Assembly (NCBI RefSeq): GCF_026242045.1
Contig: NZ_JAPJDO010000020.1
Coordinates: 48,114 to 112,113, forward strand
Length of the DNA: 64,000 bases
Direction of reading: 5' to 3'
Source of the DNA: Mycobacterium pinniadriaticum
GTDB taxonomy: Bacteria; Actinomycetota; Actinomycetes; Mycobacteriales; Mycobacteriaceae
Shown piece by piece: positions 1 to 8,686 of this stretch; position 1 is the stretch's first letter; each line of letters begins with the position of its first letter. Both the position numbers and the translations under genes were made by a program. Below the pieces are notes generated by a model. The model was not told the origin of the DNA. It saw only the letters and a list, made by a program, of their open reading frames with translations, and ran no database searches.

Positions 1-785
1 TCCTCGACGGTGACCGGGCCCGCCGGCTTGGCGGCGGCGGCCGCGGCCTCGCGGCGGCGGGCGCGGATCTCCGAATATGCGAAGTAGCCCAGCCCGATGG
101 GCGCCACGATGCCGAAAGCGATCCACTGGATGCCGTACGACAGGAACGGCCCGGCATCCAGATGTGGCAACTCCGCCACTCCCAGCGCGCCCGGCTGATT
201 CTCCACGAGCTGCAGATACGAACCCGCCAATGGCACCAGCTTCACCGCCGACACCACCTGGGTGTCGATCGCGTACACCTGGGTGTAGCCGCCCTCGCTG
301 AAGGGCGGTTTGTCGGCCGGGGCGGTCTCGGAGTCACGCAGCCGCGCGGTGATCGTCACCGTGCCCGACGGCGCGGGCGCGATATCGGGCACCTTCGCAC
401 CCTGTACCGCGAGCACATAACCCCGGTCGACCAGCACCGTGGGGCCACCGTCCACCGCGAAGGGCACCAGCACCTCGAAGGCGGGCGCGCCGCCCACCAC
501 GCGCAGGCGGGCCAGCACCTGATCGTCGGGCAGGTAGTGGCCGGTGGCCGTCACCTGACGCCACTGCGCGTCTGGTGCCGACGAATCCTGATGCGGCAGA
601 AGTGTTGTCACCGGGACGGGATCGGCTTTCAGCGAGGTCTCGATCTGGTGATTCTCCCGGTTGGCCTTGCTGTTCTTACCCAGCTGCCATGGCGCCAGGA
701 CGGTGAAGCACAGATAGGCGAAGGCCACCACCACCAACGCCAGGGCCAGCCAGCCCGGGCGCAGCAGGAACGTCAGCCGCTTCAT
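1..785 (-). CDS. SURF1-family cytochrome oxidase assembly protein (3' end beyond window)
   Basis: I translated this frame by hand from ATG at 785. It opens with basic residues and a transmembrane helix (about residues 9-28), then a WQLG segment, a large extracytoplasmic region, and a second hydrophobic helix (YGIQWIAFGIVAPIGLGYFA) followed by an Arg-rich tail. Two terminal helices around an outer loop is the SURF1 architecture. SURF1 proteins help assemble the aa3 cytochrome c oxidase in the membrane, probably in haem a insertion. The reading frame stays open to base 1, so about 261 residues are present and only the extreme C-terminus is missing. The ATG overlaps the TGA of ptpA by one base (TGATG), which suggests translational coupling. 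The M. tuberculosis Rv2235 neighbourhood has the same order. Confidence 0.85.
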   Translation of the reverse strand, partial: MKRLTFLLRPGWLALALVVVAFAYLCFTVLAPWQLGKNSKANRENHQIETSLKADPVPVTTLLPHQDSSAPDAQWRQVTATGHYLPDDQVLARLRVVGGAPAFEVLVPFAVDGGPTVLVDRGYVLAVQGAKVPDIAPAPSGTVTITARLRDSETAPADKPPFSEGGYTQVYAIDTQVVSAVKLVPLAGSYLQLVENQPGALGVAELPHLDAGPFLSYGIQWIAFGIVAPIGLGYFAYSEIRARRREAAAAAAKPAGPVTVE

Positions 786-1267
786 CAGCCGGTCAGGTCC
801 GCCCCGGCCAGCCGTTCGTCGACCCAGGCGTGCAGGCCGGGCAGGGCCGCCTCGATCACGGTGAACGTCTCCTCGAAATCGGCGTGGCCGCCGTAGTAGG
901 GGTCCTCGACATCGTCGGGATGCCGACCCGACCGCGGGTCGAACGACCGCAGCAATCGCACCCGCTCAGGCTCGACGCCGAGGTGGGTCAGCATCCGCAG
1001 ATGATTGCGGCCCAGTGCGATGACCAGATCGGCCCCCAGATGGTCGTCGCCCACCTGGGCCGCGCGGTGCTCGGTCGGGTAGCCGTGCTGGCGCAGGACG
1101 ATGTTGGCGCGCTCGTCGGCCCCGTCGCCGACATGCCAGTTACCGGTCCCGGCGCTGGTCACCCGGACCAGGTCGGCCAGGCCGCGCTGGTCGATCTGGT
1201 GGGCGAACATCTTCTCCGCCATCGGGGAGCGGCAGATGTTCCCCGAACACACGAACGTGATGTGCAC
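785..1267 (-). CDS. ptpA: Low-molecular-weight protein tyrosine phosphatase PtpA
   Basis: The 160-residue product begins with the LMW-PTP signature: the catalytic loop CSGNICRSP (C-x5-R) lies within the first 20 residues, and the general-acid segment DPYYGG is near the C-terminus. Length and sequence match mycobacterial PtpA, a secreted phosphatase that in M. tuberculosis acts on host and bacterial phosphotyrosine proteins. I chose the GTG at 1265-1267 (VHITFVCSGNICRSP) because the catalytic loop of this family lies a few residues from the start; the open frame continues to 1468 but that extension looks non-coding. The gene lies just downstream of the ptkA-like HAD gene and overlaps the SURF1 start, so the three probably form one transcript. 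In this likely environmental species the role in host infection is unknown. Confidence 0.9.
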   Translation of the reverse strand: MHITFVCSGNICRSPMAEKMFAHQIDQRGLADLVRVTSAGTGNWHVGDGADERANIVLRQHGYPTEHRAAQVGDDHLGADLVIALGRNHLRMLTHLGVEPERVRLLRSFDPRSGRHPDDVEDPYYGGHADFEETFTVIEAALPGLHAWVDERLAGADLTG

Positions 1268-1304
1268 AGCCCGATCCCCGGGTCGCTGCGCTCCTGCCCC
1301 TGGT

Positions 1305-1976
1305 CTAGACACCGAGCACCTCACGCAGCGCCGAAACCGTCGGGACGTGGGCGGCGGCCGCCTCGGCGGCGTGCGGCTCGAGGAAATCGCTCGCGCCGTA
1401 GCCCCACCCGACCACGATCGTGCCGATACCGTGTTCGGCCGCGCCCTCCACGTCGTGCGCGCGGTCACCGACCATCAGCAGCCGGTCGGGCAGCGGATGG
1501 AGCTGGCGCAGTGCGTGGGCCAGCACGTCGGCCTTGCTTGACCGTGAACCGTCGGGGCTGGCGCCGGCGATCACGTCGAAGTAGTCGGCCAGCTCGAAAT
1601 GTTCGAGGATCCGCCGGGCGGTGGGCTCGGCCTTGGAGGTGGCCACCGCCAGCCGAATCCCGGCCGCGCGTAGGTCGCCCAGCAGCTGCGGAATCCCGTC
1701 GAACAGGCTGTTCATCGCCCAGCCCCGGCTGGTGTAGTCAGCGCGGTAGGCCGCGATCGCCTCGTCGGCGCGTTCGCCCAGCCCCATGCCGGCCAGGGTC
1801 AGATGCATCGGTGGGCCGACTACCCGGCCGGCCAGGTCACCGGCGGGCACGTCGGCGCCGACCGCGGCCAGCGCGTGCCGGAAGCTGGCCACGATGCCGT
1901 CGGCCGAGTCGGTGAGAGTCCCGTCGAGATCGAAGATCACCAACTGAGGACGAGTATCGGAGGCCGTGCATGTCAC
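1305..1976 (-). CDS. ptkA: HAD-superfamily hydrolase / PtkA-like
   Basis: The 223-residue protein starts with HAD motif I (FDLDGTLTDSADG, catalytic Asp in DLDGT). It continues with motif II (AVATSKAEP), the motif III Lys region (SSKADVL) and motif IV (MVGDRAHD), so it is a complete haloacid dehalogenase-type phosphatase with an alpha-helical cap. Its position upstream of ptpA matches M. tuberculosis Rv2232, named PtkA for reported tyrosine autokinase activity and phosphorylation of PtpA. As I recall, the M. tuberculosis protein is longer at its N-terminus. From sequence alone a phosphoglycolate-phosphatase-like activity is equally plausible. It is divergent from the Nif3 gene with a 58-base shared upstream region. 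Confidence 0.8.
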   Translation of the reverse strand: MTCTASDTRPQLVIFDLDGTLTDSADGIVASFRHALAAVGADVPAGDLAGRVVGPPMHLTLAGMGLGERADEAIAAYRADYTSRGWAMNSLFDGIPQLLGDLRAAGIRLAVATSKAEPTARRILEHFELADYFDVIAGASPDGSRSSKADVLAHALRQLHPLPDRLLMVGDRAHDVEGAAEHGIGTIVVGWGYGASDFLEPHAAEAAAAHVPTVSALREVLGV

Positions 1977-2034
1977 CCGACCATTGTGGCCGATCGTCGC
2001 GCACTACTGTGCTTGACGTGGTGGAGCAGACGTC

Positions 2035-3168
2035 ATGAGCGTGAAACTGGCCGAGGTCATCGCCGTGCTCGACGCCGTCTACCCACCCGGCCTGGCGCAG
2101 GGCTGGGACTCCGTTGGCCTGGTATGCGGCGACCCCGACGACGTCGTCGACTCGGTGACTGTGGCCGTGGACGCCACCACCGACGTCGTGGCGACGGTGG
2201 GCCCGCGCGGGCTGCTGCTGGCTCACCACCCGCTGCTATTACGCGGGGTGGACACGGTGGCGGCCAGCACCCCGAAGGGCGCGCTGATTCACCGCCTGAT
2301 CCGGGCCCGGGCCGCGCTGTTCACCGCCCACACCAACGCCGACTCGGCCAACCCGGGGGTGTCTGACGCGCTGGCCGACGTCCTCGGGCTGACGGTCGAC
2401 GGCGTACTCGATCCGATCGCCGCCGGTCCCGACACCGACAAATGGGTGATCTTCACCCCGCCCGCCGACGCCGAAGCGGTCCGGGCGGCCGTGTTCGCCG
2501 CGGGCGCGGGCCACATCGGCGATTACGCGCAGTGCAGTTGGAGTGTGGCCGGCACCGGCCAGTTCCTGCCACTCGACGGTGCCTCACCGGCCGTCGGAAC
2601 GGTTGGCTCGCTGGAGCGGGTCGACGCGGACCGCGTCGAGGTGGTGGCTCCGACGCGGCTGCGCGCTCAGATTCTGGCGGCCATCCGGGCCTCGCATCCC
2701 TACGAGGAGCCGGCGTTCGACGTGGTGCCGCGGGCCCCGCTGCCGGCCGGGGTGGGAATCGGCCGGATCGGCACACTGGCGCACCCGCTGCGGTTCGGCG
2801 ATTTCGTCGCACGAGCTCACGCGGTGCTACCGCAGACCACCTGGGGGGTACGCGCCGCGGGCGACCCGGATGCGCCGGTGGCCCGCGTGGCGGTGTGCGG
2901 GGGCGCCGGCGATTCCCTGCTGGGCGCGGCCGCCGCCGCTGGGGTGGACGCCTACCTCACCGCCGACCTGCGCCACCATCCCGCCGACGAGCATCGACGG
3001 GCCAGTGGCGTCGGGTTGATCGACGTCGCACACTGGGCCAGCGAGTATCCGTGGTGCGCGCAGGCCGCATCGCTGCTGCGCGGCCATTTCGGCGCCGCGC
3101 TGCCCGTCGATGTCTGCACTCTGCGCACCGACCCGTGGAACATCGATAGTTCGAAAGGCACGTCGTGA
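2035..3168 (+). CDS. Nif3-like dinuclear metal-centre protein
   Basis: The 377-residue protein is of the Nif3/YbgI family (often labelled GTP cyclohydrolase 1 type 2 homologue). Candidate metal ligands are visible: the HHP motif in LLAHHPLLLRG, the His in TAHTNADSANPG, and near the C-terminus ADLRHH and HWASEYP. The middle (about residues 125-235) fits the PII/CutA-like insert found in long Nif3 proteins. The biochemical function of the family is unsettled. It matches the position of M. tuberculosis Rv2230c. Its stop overlaps the GTG start of the zinc-ribbon gene by four bases. The cobC aminotransferase gene that lies between Nif3 and ptkA in M. tuberculosis is not present here. Confidence 0.88.
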   Translation: MSVKLAEVIAVLDAVYPPGLAQGWDSVGLVCGDPDDVVDSVTVAVDATTDVVATVGPRGLLLAHHPLLLRGVDTVAASTPKGALIHRLIRARAALFTAHTNADSANPGVSDALADVLGLTVDGVLDPIAAGPDTDKWVIFTPPADAEAVRAAVFAAGAGHIGDYAQCSWSVAGTGQFLPLDGASPAVGTVGSLERVDADRVEVVAPTRLRAQILAAIRASHPYEEPAFDVVPRAPLPAGVGIGRIGTLAHPLRFGDFVARAHAVLPQTTWGVRAAGDPDAPVARVAVCGGAGDSLLGAAAAAGVDAYLTADLRHHPADEHRRASGVGLIDVAHWASEYPWCAQAASLLRGHFGAALPVDVCTLRTDPWNIDSSKGTS

Positions 3169-3896
3169 AAGCTGAATTGGCACAGCAGCGTTCGCTCCTG
3201 GAGCTGGCCGAGCTGGACGCCGAGCTGGCCCGGCTGGCCCACCGTGCGGCCAATCTGCCCGAGCAGCAGAGCTACGAGGAGGCACAGACCGACTATCGCG
3301 AAGCCGGTGATCGACTGGCCGCGCTGGCGATCGCGCTCGAGGATATCGACGCCCAGGTGGTCCGGTTCGAATCCGAAATCGAGGGGGTTCGCCAACGTGA
3401 GGACCGCGATCGGAAACTGCTCGATTCCGGCACCGTCAACCCCAAGCAGCTCGAAGAGTTGCAGCACGAGCTGGAGACGTTGGAGCGCAGGCAGGCCAGC
3501 CTGGAGGATTCGCTGCTCGAGGTGATGGAGCGGGTCGAACAACTGACCGGCGACCAGGCTGCCGAACGCGCGAAAGTCGAAGCGCTCCAAGCGGGTCTGA
3601 CCACCGCGGGGCACAATCGCGACGAGGCGCTGACCGAGATCGACCAGCTGCGTGGTCAGCGCACGGCTCAGCGGGACGCGATCATCGCCGGGCTGGACCC
3701 GTCGCTGGCGCAACTCTACGAGCGGCAGCGCGCGGCGTCTGGTGCCGGGGCCGCCCGGCTGCTGGGCCGACGGTGTGGCGCCTGCCGCATCGAACTCGAT
3801 CGCGGTGAGCTGGCCAGGATCTCGGCCGCACCGGAGGACGAGGTCGTGCGCTGCCCGGAATGTCAGGCCATCCTGCTACGCCTCGGCGGGGCGTAG
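3165..3896 (+). CDS. Coiled-coil C4-type zinc-ribbon protein
   Basis: The 243-residue protein has a long, charged, heptad-rich helical region (about residues 1-190) followed by a C-terminal zinc ribbon with CGAC and CPEC knuckles. This is the actinobacterial family of M. tuberculosis Rv2229c. By architecture it may bind nucleic acid or act as a scaffold; no enzymatic function is known to me. The GTG start overlaps the Nif3 stop (GTGA), and the RNase HI gene starts three bases after its stop, so the three genes are tightly coupled. The coiled coil has the usual Leu/Ala/Glu-rich composition and shows no sign of frameshift. Confidence 0.88.
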   Translation: MKAELAQQRSLLELAELDAELARLAHRAANLPEQQSYEEAQTDYREAGDRLAALAIALEDIDAQVVRFESEIEGVRQREDRDRKLLDSGTVNPKQLEELQHELETLERRQASLEDSLLEVMERVEQLTGDQAAERAKVEALQAGLTTAGHNRDEALTEIDQLRGQRTAQRDAIIAGLDPSLAQLYERQRAASGAGAARLLGRRCGACRIELDRGELARISAAPEDEVVRCPECQAILLRLGGA

Positions 3897-3898
3897 TC

Positions 3899-4978
3899 GT
3901 GAAGGTGCTCATCGAGGCCGACGGCGGATCGCGGGGCAACCCCGGCCCGGCCGGCTACGGATGTGTTGTCTACTCGGCCGATCACCAGACGGTCCTGGCC
4001 GAGCACGGGCAGGCGATCGGGATCACCACCAACAACGTCGCCGAGTACCGCGGGCTGATCGCCGGACTCGAGGAGGCCCGCCGGCTCGGCGCCAATGAGG
4101 TTGACGTCTTTATGGATTCGAAGCTCGTGGTGGAGCAGATGGCCGGCCGGTGGAAGGTCAAACACGCCGGGTTGGCCGAGCTCCACCAGCAGGCACGTGC
4201 GCTGGCGTCGACGTTCGACTCGGTGATCTACCAATGGATTCCACGCGAACAGAACCCCTACGCCGACCGGCTGGCCAACGAAGCCATGAACGCTGCCGCC
4301 AACGCGGCCGACCCACCGGCCGCAGCGGTGGCTATGCCTCCGGCGGCCTGGACGGGCAATCAGGGTGCCCCGACCCGGCTACTGCTGCTGCGGCACGGGC
4401 AGACCCAGTTCTCGCGCGAGCGCCGCTATTCGGGCCGCGGTAACCCCGAACTGACCGATGCCGGTCGTGGCCAGGCGCAGGCCGCGGCCCGCTACCTCGC
4501 CGAGCGCGGTGGTATCGACGCGGTGATCACGTCGCCGCTGCGGCGTTCGTATGACACCGCCGCGGCCGCCGCGGCGGCGCTCGGACTGGACGTGACGGTC
4601 GACGAGGATCTGATCGAGACGGATTTCGGCGCCTGGGAGGGGCTGACGTTCGGCGAGGCCCGCGAACGTGACCCGGAACTGCACGGCCGCTGGCTGCGCG
4701 ACACCAGTCTGCACCCGCCCGCCGGGGAGAGTTTCGACGAAGTCTCCGATCGGGTTCAGCGGGCCCGCACCCGGATCCTCGCTGACCATCCGGGCGGCAC
4801 CGTGCTGGTGGTCTCGCATGTGACGCCGATCAAGACCCTGCTGCGACTGGCCTTGGACGCCGGCACCGGCATCCTGCACCGGTTGCACCTGGACCTGGCG
4901 TCGCTGAGCATCGCGGAGTTCTATCCCGACGGCGGATCGTCGGTGCGGCTGGTGAACCAGACCGCCTACCTCGGCTGA
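3899..4978 (+). CDS. Bifunctional RNase HI / histidine phosphatase (CobC-like)
   Basis: The N-terminal domain (about residues 1-140) is RNase H type I: EADGGSRGNPGPAGYG supplies the first catalytic Asp, NNVAEYRGL the Glu and MDSKLVVEQM the second Asp. The C-terminal domain (about 165-359) is a phosphoglycerate-mutase-type phosphatase with the RHGQT phosphohistidine motif and a later SHVTPIK histidine. It corresponds to M. tuberculosis Rv2228c, reported to have RNase HI activity plus an alpha-ribazole phosphatase-type activity. I placed the start at GTG 3899, giving MKVLIEADGG; an open-frame extension to 3860 would overlap the zinc-ribbon gene and adds no family sequence. It should remove RNA from RNA-DNA hybrids and may act in late cobalamin assembly. 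Confidence 0.9.
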   Translation: MKVLIEADGGSRGNPGPAGYGCVVYSADHQTVLAEHGQAIGITTNNVAEYRGLIAGLEEARRLGANEVDVFMDSKLVVEQMAGRWKVKHAGLAELHQQARALASTFDSVIYQWIPREQNPYADRLANEAMNAAANAADPPAAAVAMPPAAWTGNQGAPTRLLLLRHGQTQFSRERRYSGRGNPELTDAGRGQAQAAARYLAERGGIDAVITSPLRRSYDTAAAAAAALGLDVTVDEDLIETDFGAWEGLTFGEARERDPELHGRWLRDTSLHPPAGESFDEVSDRVQRARTRILADHPGGTVLVVSHVTPIKTLLRLALDAGTGILHRLHLDLASLSIAEFYPDGGSSVRLVNQTAYLG

Positions 4979-4981
4979 GTC

Positions 4982-5551
4982 CTAACCCAACAGGTGCACC
5001 CGTTCCCCGTGTGGGCCGAACAGGGTAAGGGCCTCCACCGGGCCGTCGACGGCGCCGAACCAGTGCGGTGTCCAGGTGCTGAACTCCACCGCTTCACCCG
5101 GGGAGATGACGTAGTCCTGCTCGCCCAGGATCAGCCGCAACCGGCCGGACAGCACGTAGAGCCATTCCTGACCTTCGTGGGTGGGCAATTCGGCCGGCGG
5201 GGTCTGCCGCCGCGCACTGATCCGGATCTTGAAGGCCTGCAGCCCGCCGGCCCCGCCGTGGCGGGTCAGCGGCCAGAAGGTGATCAGGTTCCTGGTGTGG
5301 GACGACGGGTGAACCCGCGGGTCGAGGGCCGGGGAGGCCCCGAGCAGTTCGTCGGTGCTGACCGACAGTGCCGCGGCCAGCCTCGGCAGATGGTCGAGCG
5401 CGAGCCGGCGTTTGCCCGATTCCAGCCGGCTCAACGTCGACACATCGATACCGGCCCGCGACGCCACGTCCTCGAGGGTCAGGCCGAGCCGCCCGCGCAG
5501 TTCCCGCAGCCGCCTGCGCACCCGGAGATCTACGTCGTCGTTTGCCTGCAT
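4982..5551 (-). CDS. XRE-family regulator with cupin sensor domain
   Basis: An N-terminal HTH_3 domain (about residues 10-65; LGLTLEDVASRAGIDVSTLSRLESGKR is the helix-turn-helix region) is followed by a cupin_2 fold (about 100-185) with HEGQEWLYVLSGRL and PGEAVEF strands. This is the usual layout of small-molecule-responsive XRE-cupin repressors; the ligand cannot be told. I chose ATG 5551 (189 residues); an in-frame ATG at 5572 would place the palindromic candidate operator inside the coding region. No clear ribosome binding site precedes either. The gene converges on the RNase HI gene with a three-base gap and is divergent from a methyltransferase, its likely target. Confidence 0.8.
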   Translation of the reverse strand: MQANDDVDLRVRRRLRELRGRLGLTLEDVASRAGIDVSTLSRLESGKRRLALDHLPRLAAALSVSTDELLGASPALDPRVHPSSHTRNLITFWPLTRHGGAGGLQAFKIRISARRQTPPAELPTHEGQEWLYVLSGRLRLILGEQDYVISPGEAVEFSTWTPHWFGAVDGPVEALTLFGPHGERVHLLG

Positions 5552-5568
5552 GGCAAAAAACATTGCCA
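5541..5568. promoter_or_regulatory. Candidate operator: alternating TTGCC/GGCAA half-sites
   Basis: Bases 5541-5557 read TTTGCCTGCATGGCAAA, a perfect palindrome with 6-base arms and a 5-base centre. The right arm is re-used with a further TTGCCA at 5563-5568, making a second inverted repeat (TGGCAA, six bases, TTGCCA). Three evenly alternating half-sites between divergent XRE and methyltransferase genes suggest an autoregulatory operator. The repeat is directly visible; regulator binding is inferred. Confidence 0.5.
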
Positions 5569-5598
5569 CCATGGGTGTGCTTTGGGCAAGCTCGGGAC

Positions 5599-6225
5599 AT
5601 GGATACCGACCACCACGCCCATTGGGAGACGCGCTACGCGGAGAAGCCGCGGATCTGGAGCGGACGCCCCAACACTCGCCTCGCCGAGATCGCAGCCGAG
5701 CTCACCGGTACCCGCGCCCTGGATCTGGGCTGCGGCGAGGGCGGCGACGCCATGTGGCTGGCCGAACACGGCTGGCAGGTCGTCGCCGTCGACGTCTCCA
5801 CGACCGCGCTGGCCCGTGCCGCCGAAGACGCCCGAGCGCGAGGGGTACTGGGGCACATCGACTTCCAGCAACACGATCTGACTCAGACCCTCCCGGAGGG
5901 CCCGTTCGATCTGGTGTCGGCACACTTCTTCCACACCATGCTGGAGATGGACCGGCTGGCGATTCTGCGCCGGGCGGCCGCCACCGTAGCGCCGGGGGGC
6001 ACCTTGCTGATCGTCGACCATGGTGCGGCCCCGCCATGGGCCCCCGAAGAGGTGCATCACCACGAATTCCCGTCCGCGCAGGAGGTATTGGCCGGACTGA
6101 CGCTCGACGACGCACAGTGGGAGACGGTGCGGCTGGGGCCCGCCGAACGTGACGCCGTCGGGCCCGACGGCCAGCAGGTCCGCCTCATCGACAACGTCAT
6201 CCAGATGCGACGAATCAGCTCTTAG
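5599..6225 (+). CDS. Class I SAM-dependent methyltransferase
   Basis: The 208-residue protein has motif I ALDLGCGEGGDAMWLAEHG (SAM-binding GxGxG-type loop), the acidic motif II in VVAVDVS, an FQQHDL segment and PFDLVSAHFFHTM at motif IV. It resembles the small Tellurite-resistance/thiopurine-methyltransferase-like group that methylates small molecules; the substrate is not predictable. Start ATG 5599 opens with MDTDHHAHWETRY, the usual family start. It is transcribed divergently from the XRE-cupin gene, and its last 11 bases overlap the convergent universal stress gene. Confidence 0.82.
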   Translation: MDTDHHAHWETRYAEKPRIWSGRPNTRLAEIAAELTGTRALDLGCGEGGDAMWLAEHGWQVVAVDVSTTALARAAEDARARGVLGHIDFQQHDLTQTLPEGPFDLVSAHFFHTMLEMDRLAILRRAAATVAPGGTLLIVDHGAAPPWAPEEVHHHEFPSAQEVLAGLTLDDAQWETVRLGPAERDAVGPDGQQVRLIDNVIQMRRISS

Positions 6226-7135
6226 CGGAACGGGTTCGAGCGACGATCACCGGGATGAGTGCGGAATTGACGATTGCCGCGCCGACCGAGCCGAGCAGCA
6301 TTCCCTCGAATCCGCCCCGACCGTGGCTACCGACCACGATGAGCTGGGCACTCTGCGCCCGTTCGAGTAGCCGTGGGGTCGGTCGGTCGCACACGACGTG
6401 CCTGTGCACGGTGACATCGGGGTAACGTTCCCGCCACCCGGCGAGGCGTTCGGCGAGGACCTCCTCTTCGGCCACCTTGATGTTTCTCCACTCGATCGGC
6501 GCCCAGTTGACGCTGGCGAAGTCGATGGGCCCCATGTCACTCCAGGCGTGCATCGCCACCAGGTCCACACCGCGACGCGATGCCTCGTCGAACGCGATCT
6601 CGGTGGCGTACTCCGAGCACGCCGAGCCGTCGATACCCACGATCACCGGCGCACCGGCGGTAGCCGCGGTGGGCGGGGTCTCCTCGTGGATCACCGCGAC
6701 CGGGCAGTGGGCGTGGTGGACGAGCCCGGAGCTGACCGAGCCGAGCAGGGCGCGAGACACCGCGCCCTGTCCCCGGCAGCCCACCACGAACAGGTCGGCC
6801 GAATCGGACAGGTCGACGAGCGTGGAGACGATCGGGCCGTGCAGGATCTCGGTCGAAACCTGTTCGGCGGAAAGGGCGGACGCTGCCAGCGCCGCCTCGC
6901 GGGCCCGGGCGAGAGCTTGGTCTGCCTCGTCCTCCTGCCATTGGGTGTACTCCGCCGGCGCCGTGACCTCCGGCCACGGTTCGGCCGCCAAGATGATCGG
7001 AGCCACGACATAGACCAGTGTGAGCGGCACGCCGCGCAACTCGGCATCATGGGCAGCCCATTGCACCGCGGTGGTCGAACACGCCGAGCCGTCGACGCCC
7101 GCGATAACTCCCTGCGGTGATTCTCCGCGTGTCAT
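6215..7135 (-). CDS. Tandem-domain universal stress protein
   Basis: The 306-residue protein has two Usp domains (about residues 9-150 and 160-300). Each begins with a GVDGSACS-type strand and ends with an ATP-binding G-x2-G-x9-G-S motif: GCRGQGAVSRALLGS in the first and GSHGRGGFEGMLLGS in the second. Tandem ATP-binding Usp proteins of this kind are common in mycobacteria and often belong to the hypoxia/dormancy response. I chose ATG 7135 because GAGAGGA lies just upstream; an open-frame start at 7210 adds a poor leader. Its 3' end overlaps the methyltransferase 3' end by 11 bases. Confidence 0.9.
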   Translation of the reverse strand: MTRGESPQGVIAGVDGSACSTTAVQWAAHDAELRGVPLTLVYVVAPIILAAEPWPEVTAPAEYTQWQEDEADQALARAREAALAASALSAEQVSTEILHGPIVSTLVDLSDSADLFVVGCRGQGAVSRALLGSVSSGLVHHAHCPVAVIHEETPPTAATAGAPVIVGIDGSACSEYATEIAFDEASRRGVDLVAMHAWSDMGPIDFASVNWAPIEWRNIKVAEEEVLAERLAGWRERYPDVTVHRHVVCDRPTPRLLERAQSAQLIVVGSHGRGGFEGMLLGSVGAAIVNSALIPVIVARTRSAKS

Positions 7136-7243
7136 CGAGATCCTCTCGTTGAGTCTTCTTGGTTTCGACGCTAGATACGGGGGGCGACCCACGCAGGAGT
7201 CATTCGTCACAAGACCGCCGGGTCGAAACTCCTCGGCGCGACG

Positions 7244-8593
7244 TTACTCGTCAGAACTGCGGGAACTGCGTAGGCCCGCCACGAGACGGTCGAGGAGCAG
7301 CACCAGCAGGGCGGCCGCACCCGCGCCGGCGAACACCAGGACCGCGAATCGGACATCGTTCATCAGTGCGGGATTGACCAGCATGACGCCCGCCAGGCTC
7401 AGCATCACCAACCCGCCGATCAGCTTCAGCAGCCGACCCTGGCGCTCCTGGAGCTTGGTCGCCCGCATCGTGACCACCGCGGCGCCGAATATCGCCAGCT
7501 CGTCGAGTTGGTACACCACCATGTAGAGGGCCAACAGCAGCACGAAGATGACCGGCGTGACCTCGTGGGACGCCATCAGATTGGTCCACAACACCGGGAA
7601 ACCCGCGGTGCAGGCGAGTTCGACGAACGACACGCCGGCCGCCAGCAGGGTGGTGGCGCCGATGAGGGCCGGCATCGAATCAGCGGAGGCGAGCACGCGG
7701 CGCATCCGTTGGTAGATGCCCGGTTTCTGGCCTTCCGGAATCGAGAGCGACACACCCTTCTTGAACCAGAAGAAGTCCTTGATGTTGATCAGCCCGAACA
7801 CCCCGGCGATCAGGGCGACAACGGTACGTACCCAGGGCGCCAGGCTCAGGACCGTGAAGACGGAGAACAGCCCCGCGATGAACAGCGCATACACCAGCGC
7901 GGTCACGAAGATGTAGACCAGCCCGATCGTGGCGATCGTGCGCCGCGAGCCGGTACGCAGCGTCAGCGCCAGCAAGACCGAGAGCACCCACAGCGAGCAC
8001 GGATTGAAACCGTCGACTGCGGCGATGAGCAGCGTGGTCAGCACCAGCGACTGATGGCTGGCATCGATGTCCCCGATGAGGGGCAATCGGATGACGTCCG
8101 CTATGGGGCCCGGTCCTTCCGGAGGCGGTCGTGAGTCGGCGGACTGCTCCGGCCCCGCTACGACGACGCCCGCCCCGGCGTCCGGGCAGCCGTGCGCGAG
8201 GCATCGGGCCACCGCGGCCTCCAACTGTCGTGGCGTCGAGGGCTCTGAGTAGCCGACCCAATGCTGATCGCCCAGGAAGAACACCGGCACACCGGTGGGT
8301 GTGAACCCGAACTTATCGGCCATGTCGACCAACAACCGCTGGTTGTCGCTGTTGCCGCGGACCTCGAAGTCGCGTACCTCCAGGCCCGGATAGCGTTCTC
8401 GTAGCTGCGTGAGCATCGGTTTCGCGGCCCCGCAGTGCGGGCAGCCCTCGCCCCAGAAGAAATACAGCGTGACCCGCCCGGGCGGGTCCGCCAAGCCGCG
8501 AACGGGCCCGGCCAGCGTTCCGAGGGCCAGCACAATCGCCAGCAGCACGAGGCCGAGCCCAGCACGTCTGCCCAGGCGGCGATGGGTTGCCAC
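7244..8593 (-). CDS. Thioredoxin-fold / CcdA-type membrane thiol-disulfide protein
   Basis: The predicted product has an N-terminal membrane-targeting helix (LGLVLLAIVLALGTLAGPV), then an extracytoplasmic thioredoxin-like domain (about residues 35-130) with redox motif CPHC in FFWGEGCPHCGAAKP and the cis-Pro region TGVPVFF. A C-terminal half follows with about six membrane helices. The membrane part has the DsbD/CcdA-like GFNPCSLW and a second Cys in VELACTAGFP, a plausible pair for moving electrons across the membrane. I infer a one-polypeptide disulfide reductase or oxidase relay to extracytoplasmic targets. GTG 8591-8593 was chosen because GAGGGGAG sits five bases upstream; an in-frame ATG at 8614 lacks such a site. 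Confidence 0.78.
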   Translation of the reverse strand: MATHRRLGRRAGLGLVLLAIVLALGTLAGPVRGLADPPGRVTLYFFWGEGCPHCGAAKPMLTQLRERYPGLEVRDFEVRGNSDNQRLLVDMADKFGFTPTGVPVFFLGDQHWVGYSEPSTPRQLEAAVARCLAHGCPDAGAGVVVAGPEQSADSRPPPEGPGPIADVIRLPLIGDIDASHQSLVLTTLLIAAVDGFNPCSLWVLSVLLALTLRTGSRRTIATIGLVYIFVTALVYALFIAGLFSVFTVLSLAPWVRTVVALIAGVFGLINIKDFFWFKKGVSLSIPEGQKPGIYQRMRRVLASADSMPALIGATTLLAAGVSFVELACTAGFPVLWTNLMASHEVTPVIFVLLLALYMVVYQLDELAIFGAAVVTMRATKLQERQGRLLKLIGGLVMLSLAGVMLVNPALMNDVRFAVLVFAGAGAAALLVLLLDRLVAGLRSSRSSDE

Positions 8594-8686
8594 AGCTCTC
8601 CCCTCGTGGACCATGGATGATCGGGGACCACGACGACCGGATTGACCATCAAGTATTGCCACTCGCGGAACAGCCGTGCCAGGCAG

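Noticed and set aside
162..896. Long plus-strand frames opposite SURF1 and ptpA
   Set aside because: They are antisense shadows rich in His, Arg and Gly with no family features; the minus-strand proteins are clear.
785..1468. A 227-residue reading of ptpA starting at 1468
   Set aside because: The first 67 residues overlap the ptkA-like gene, have no ptpA-like sequence, and the LMW-PTP catalytic loop should lie near the N-terminus; GTG 1267 fits.
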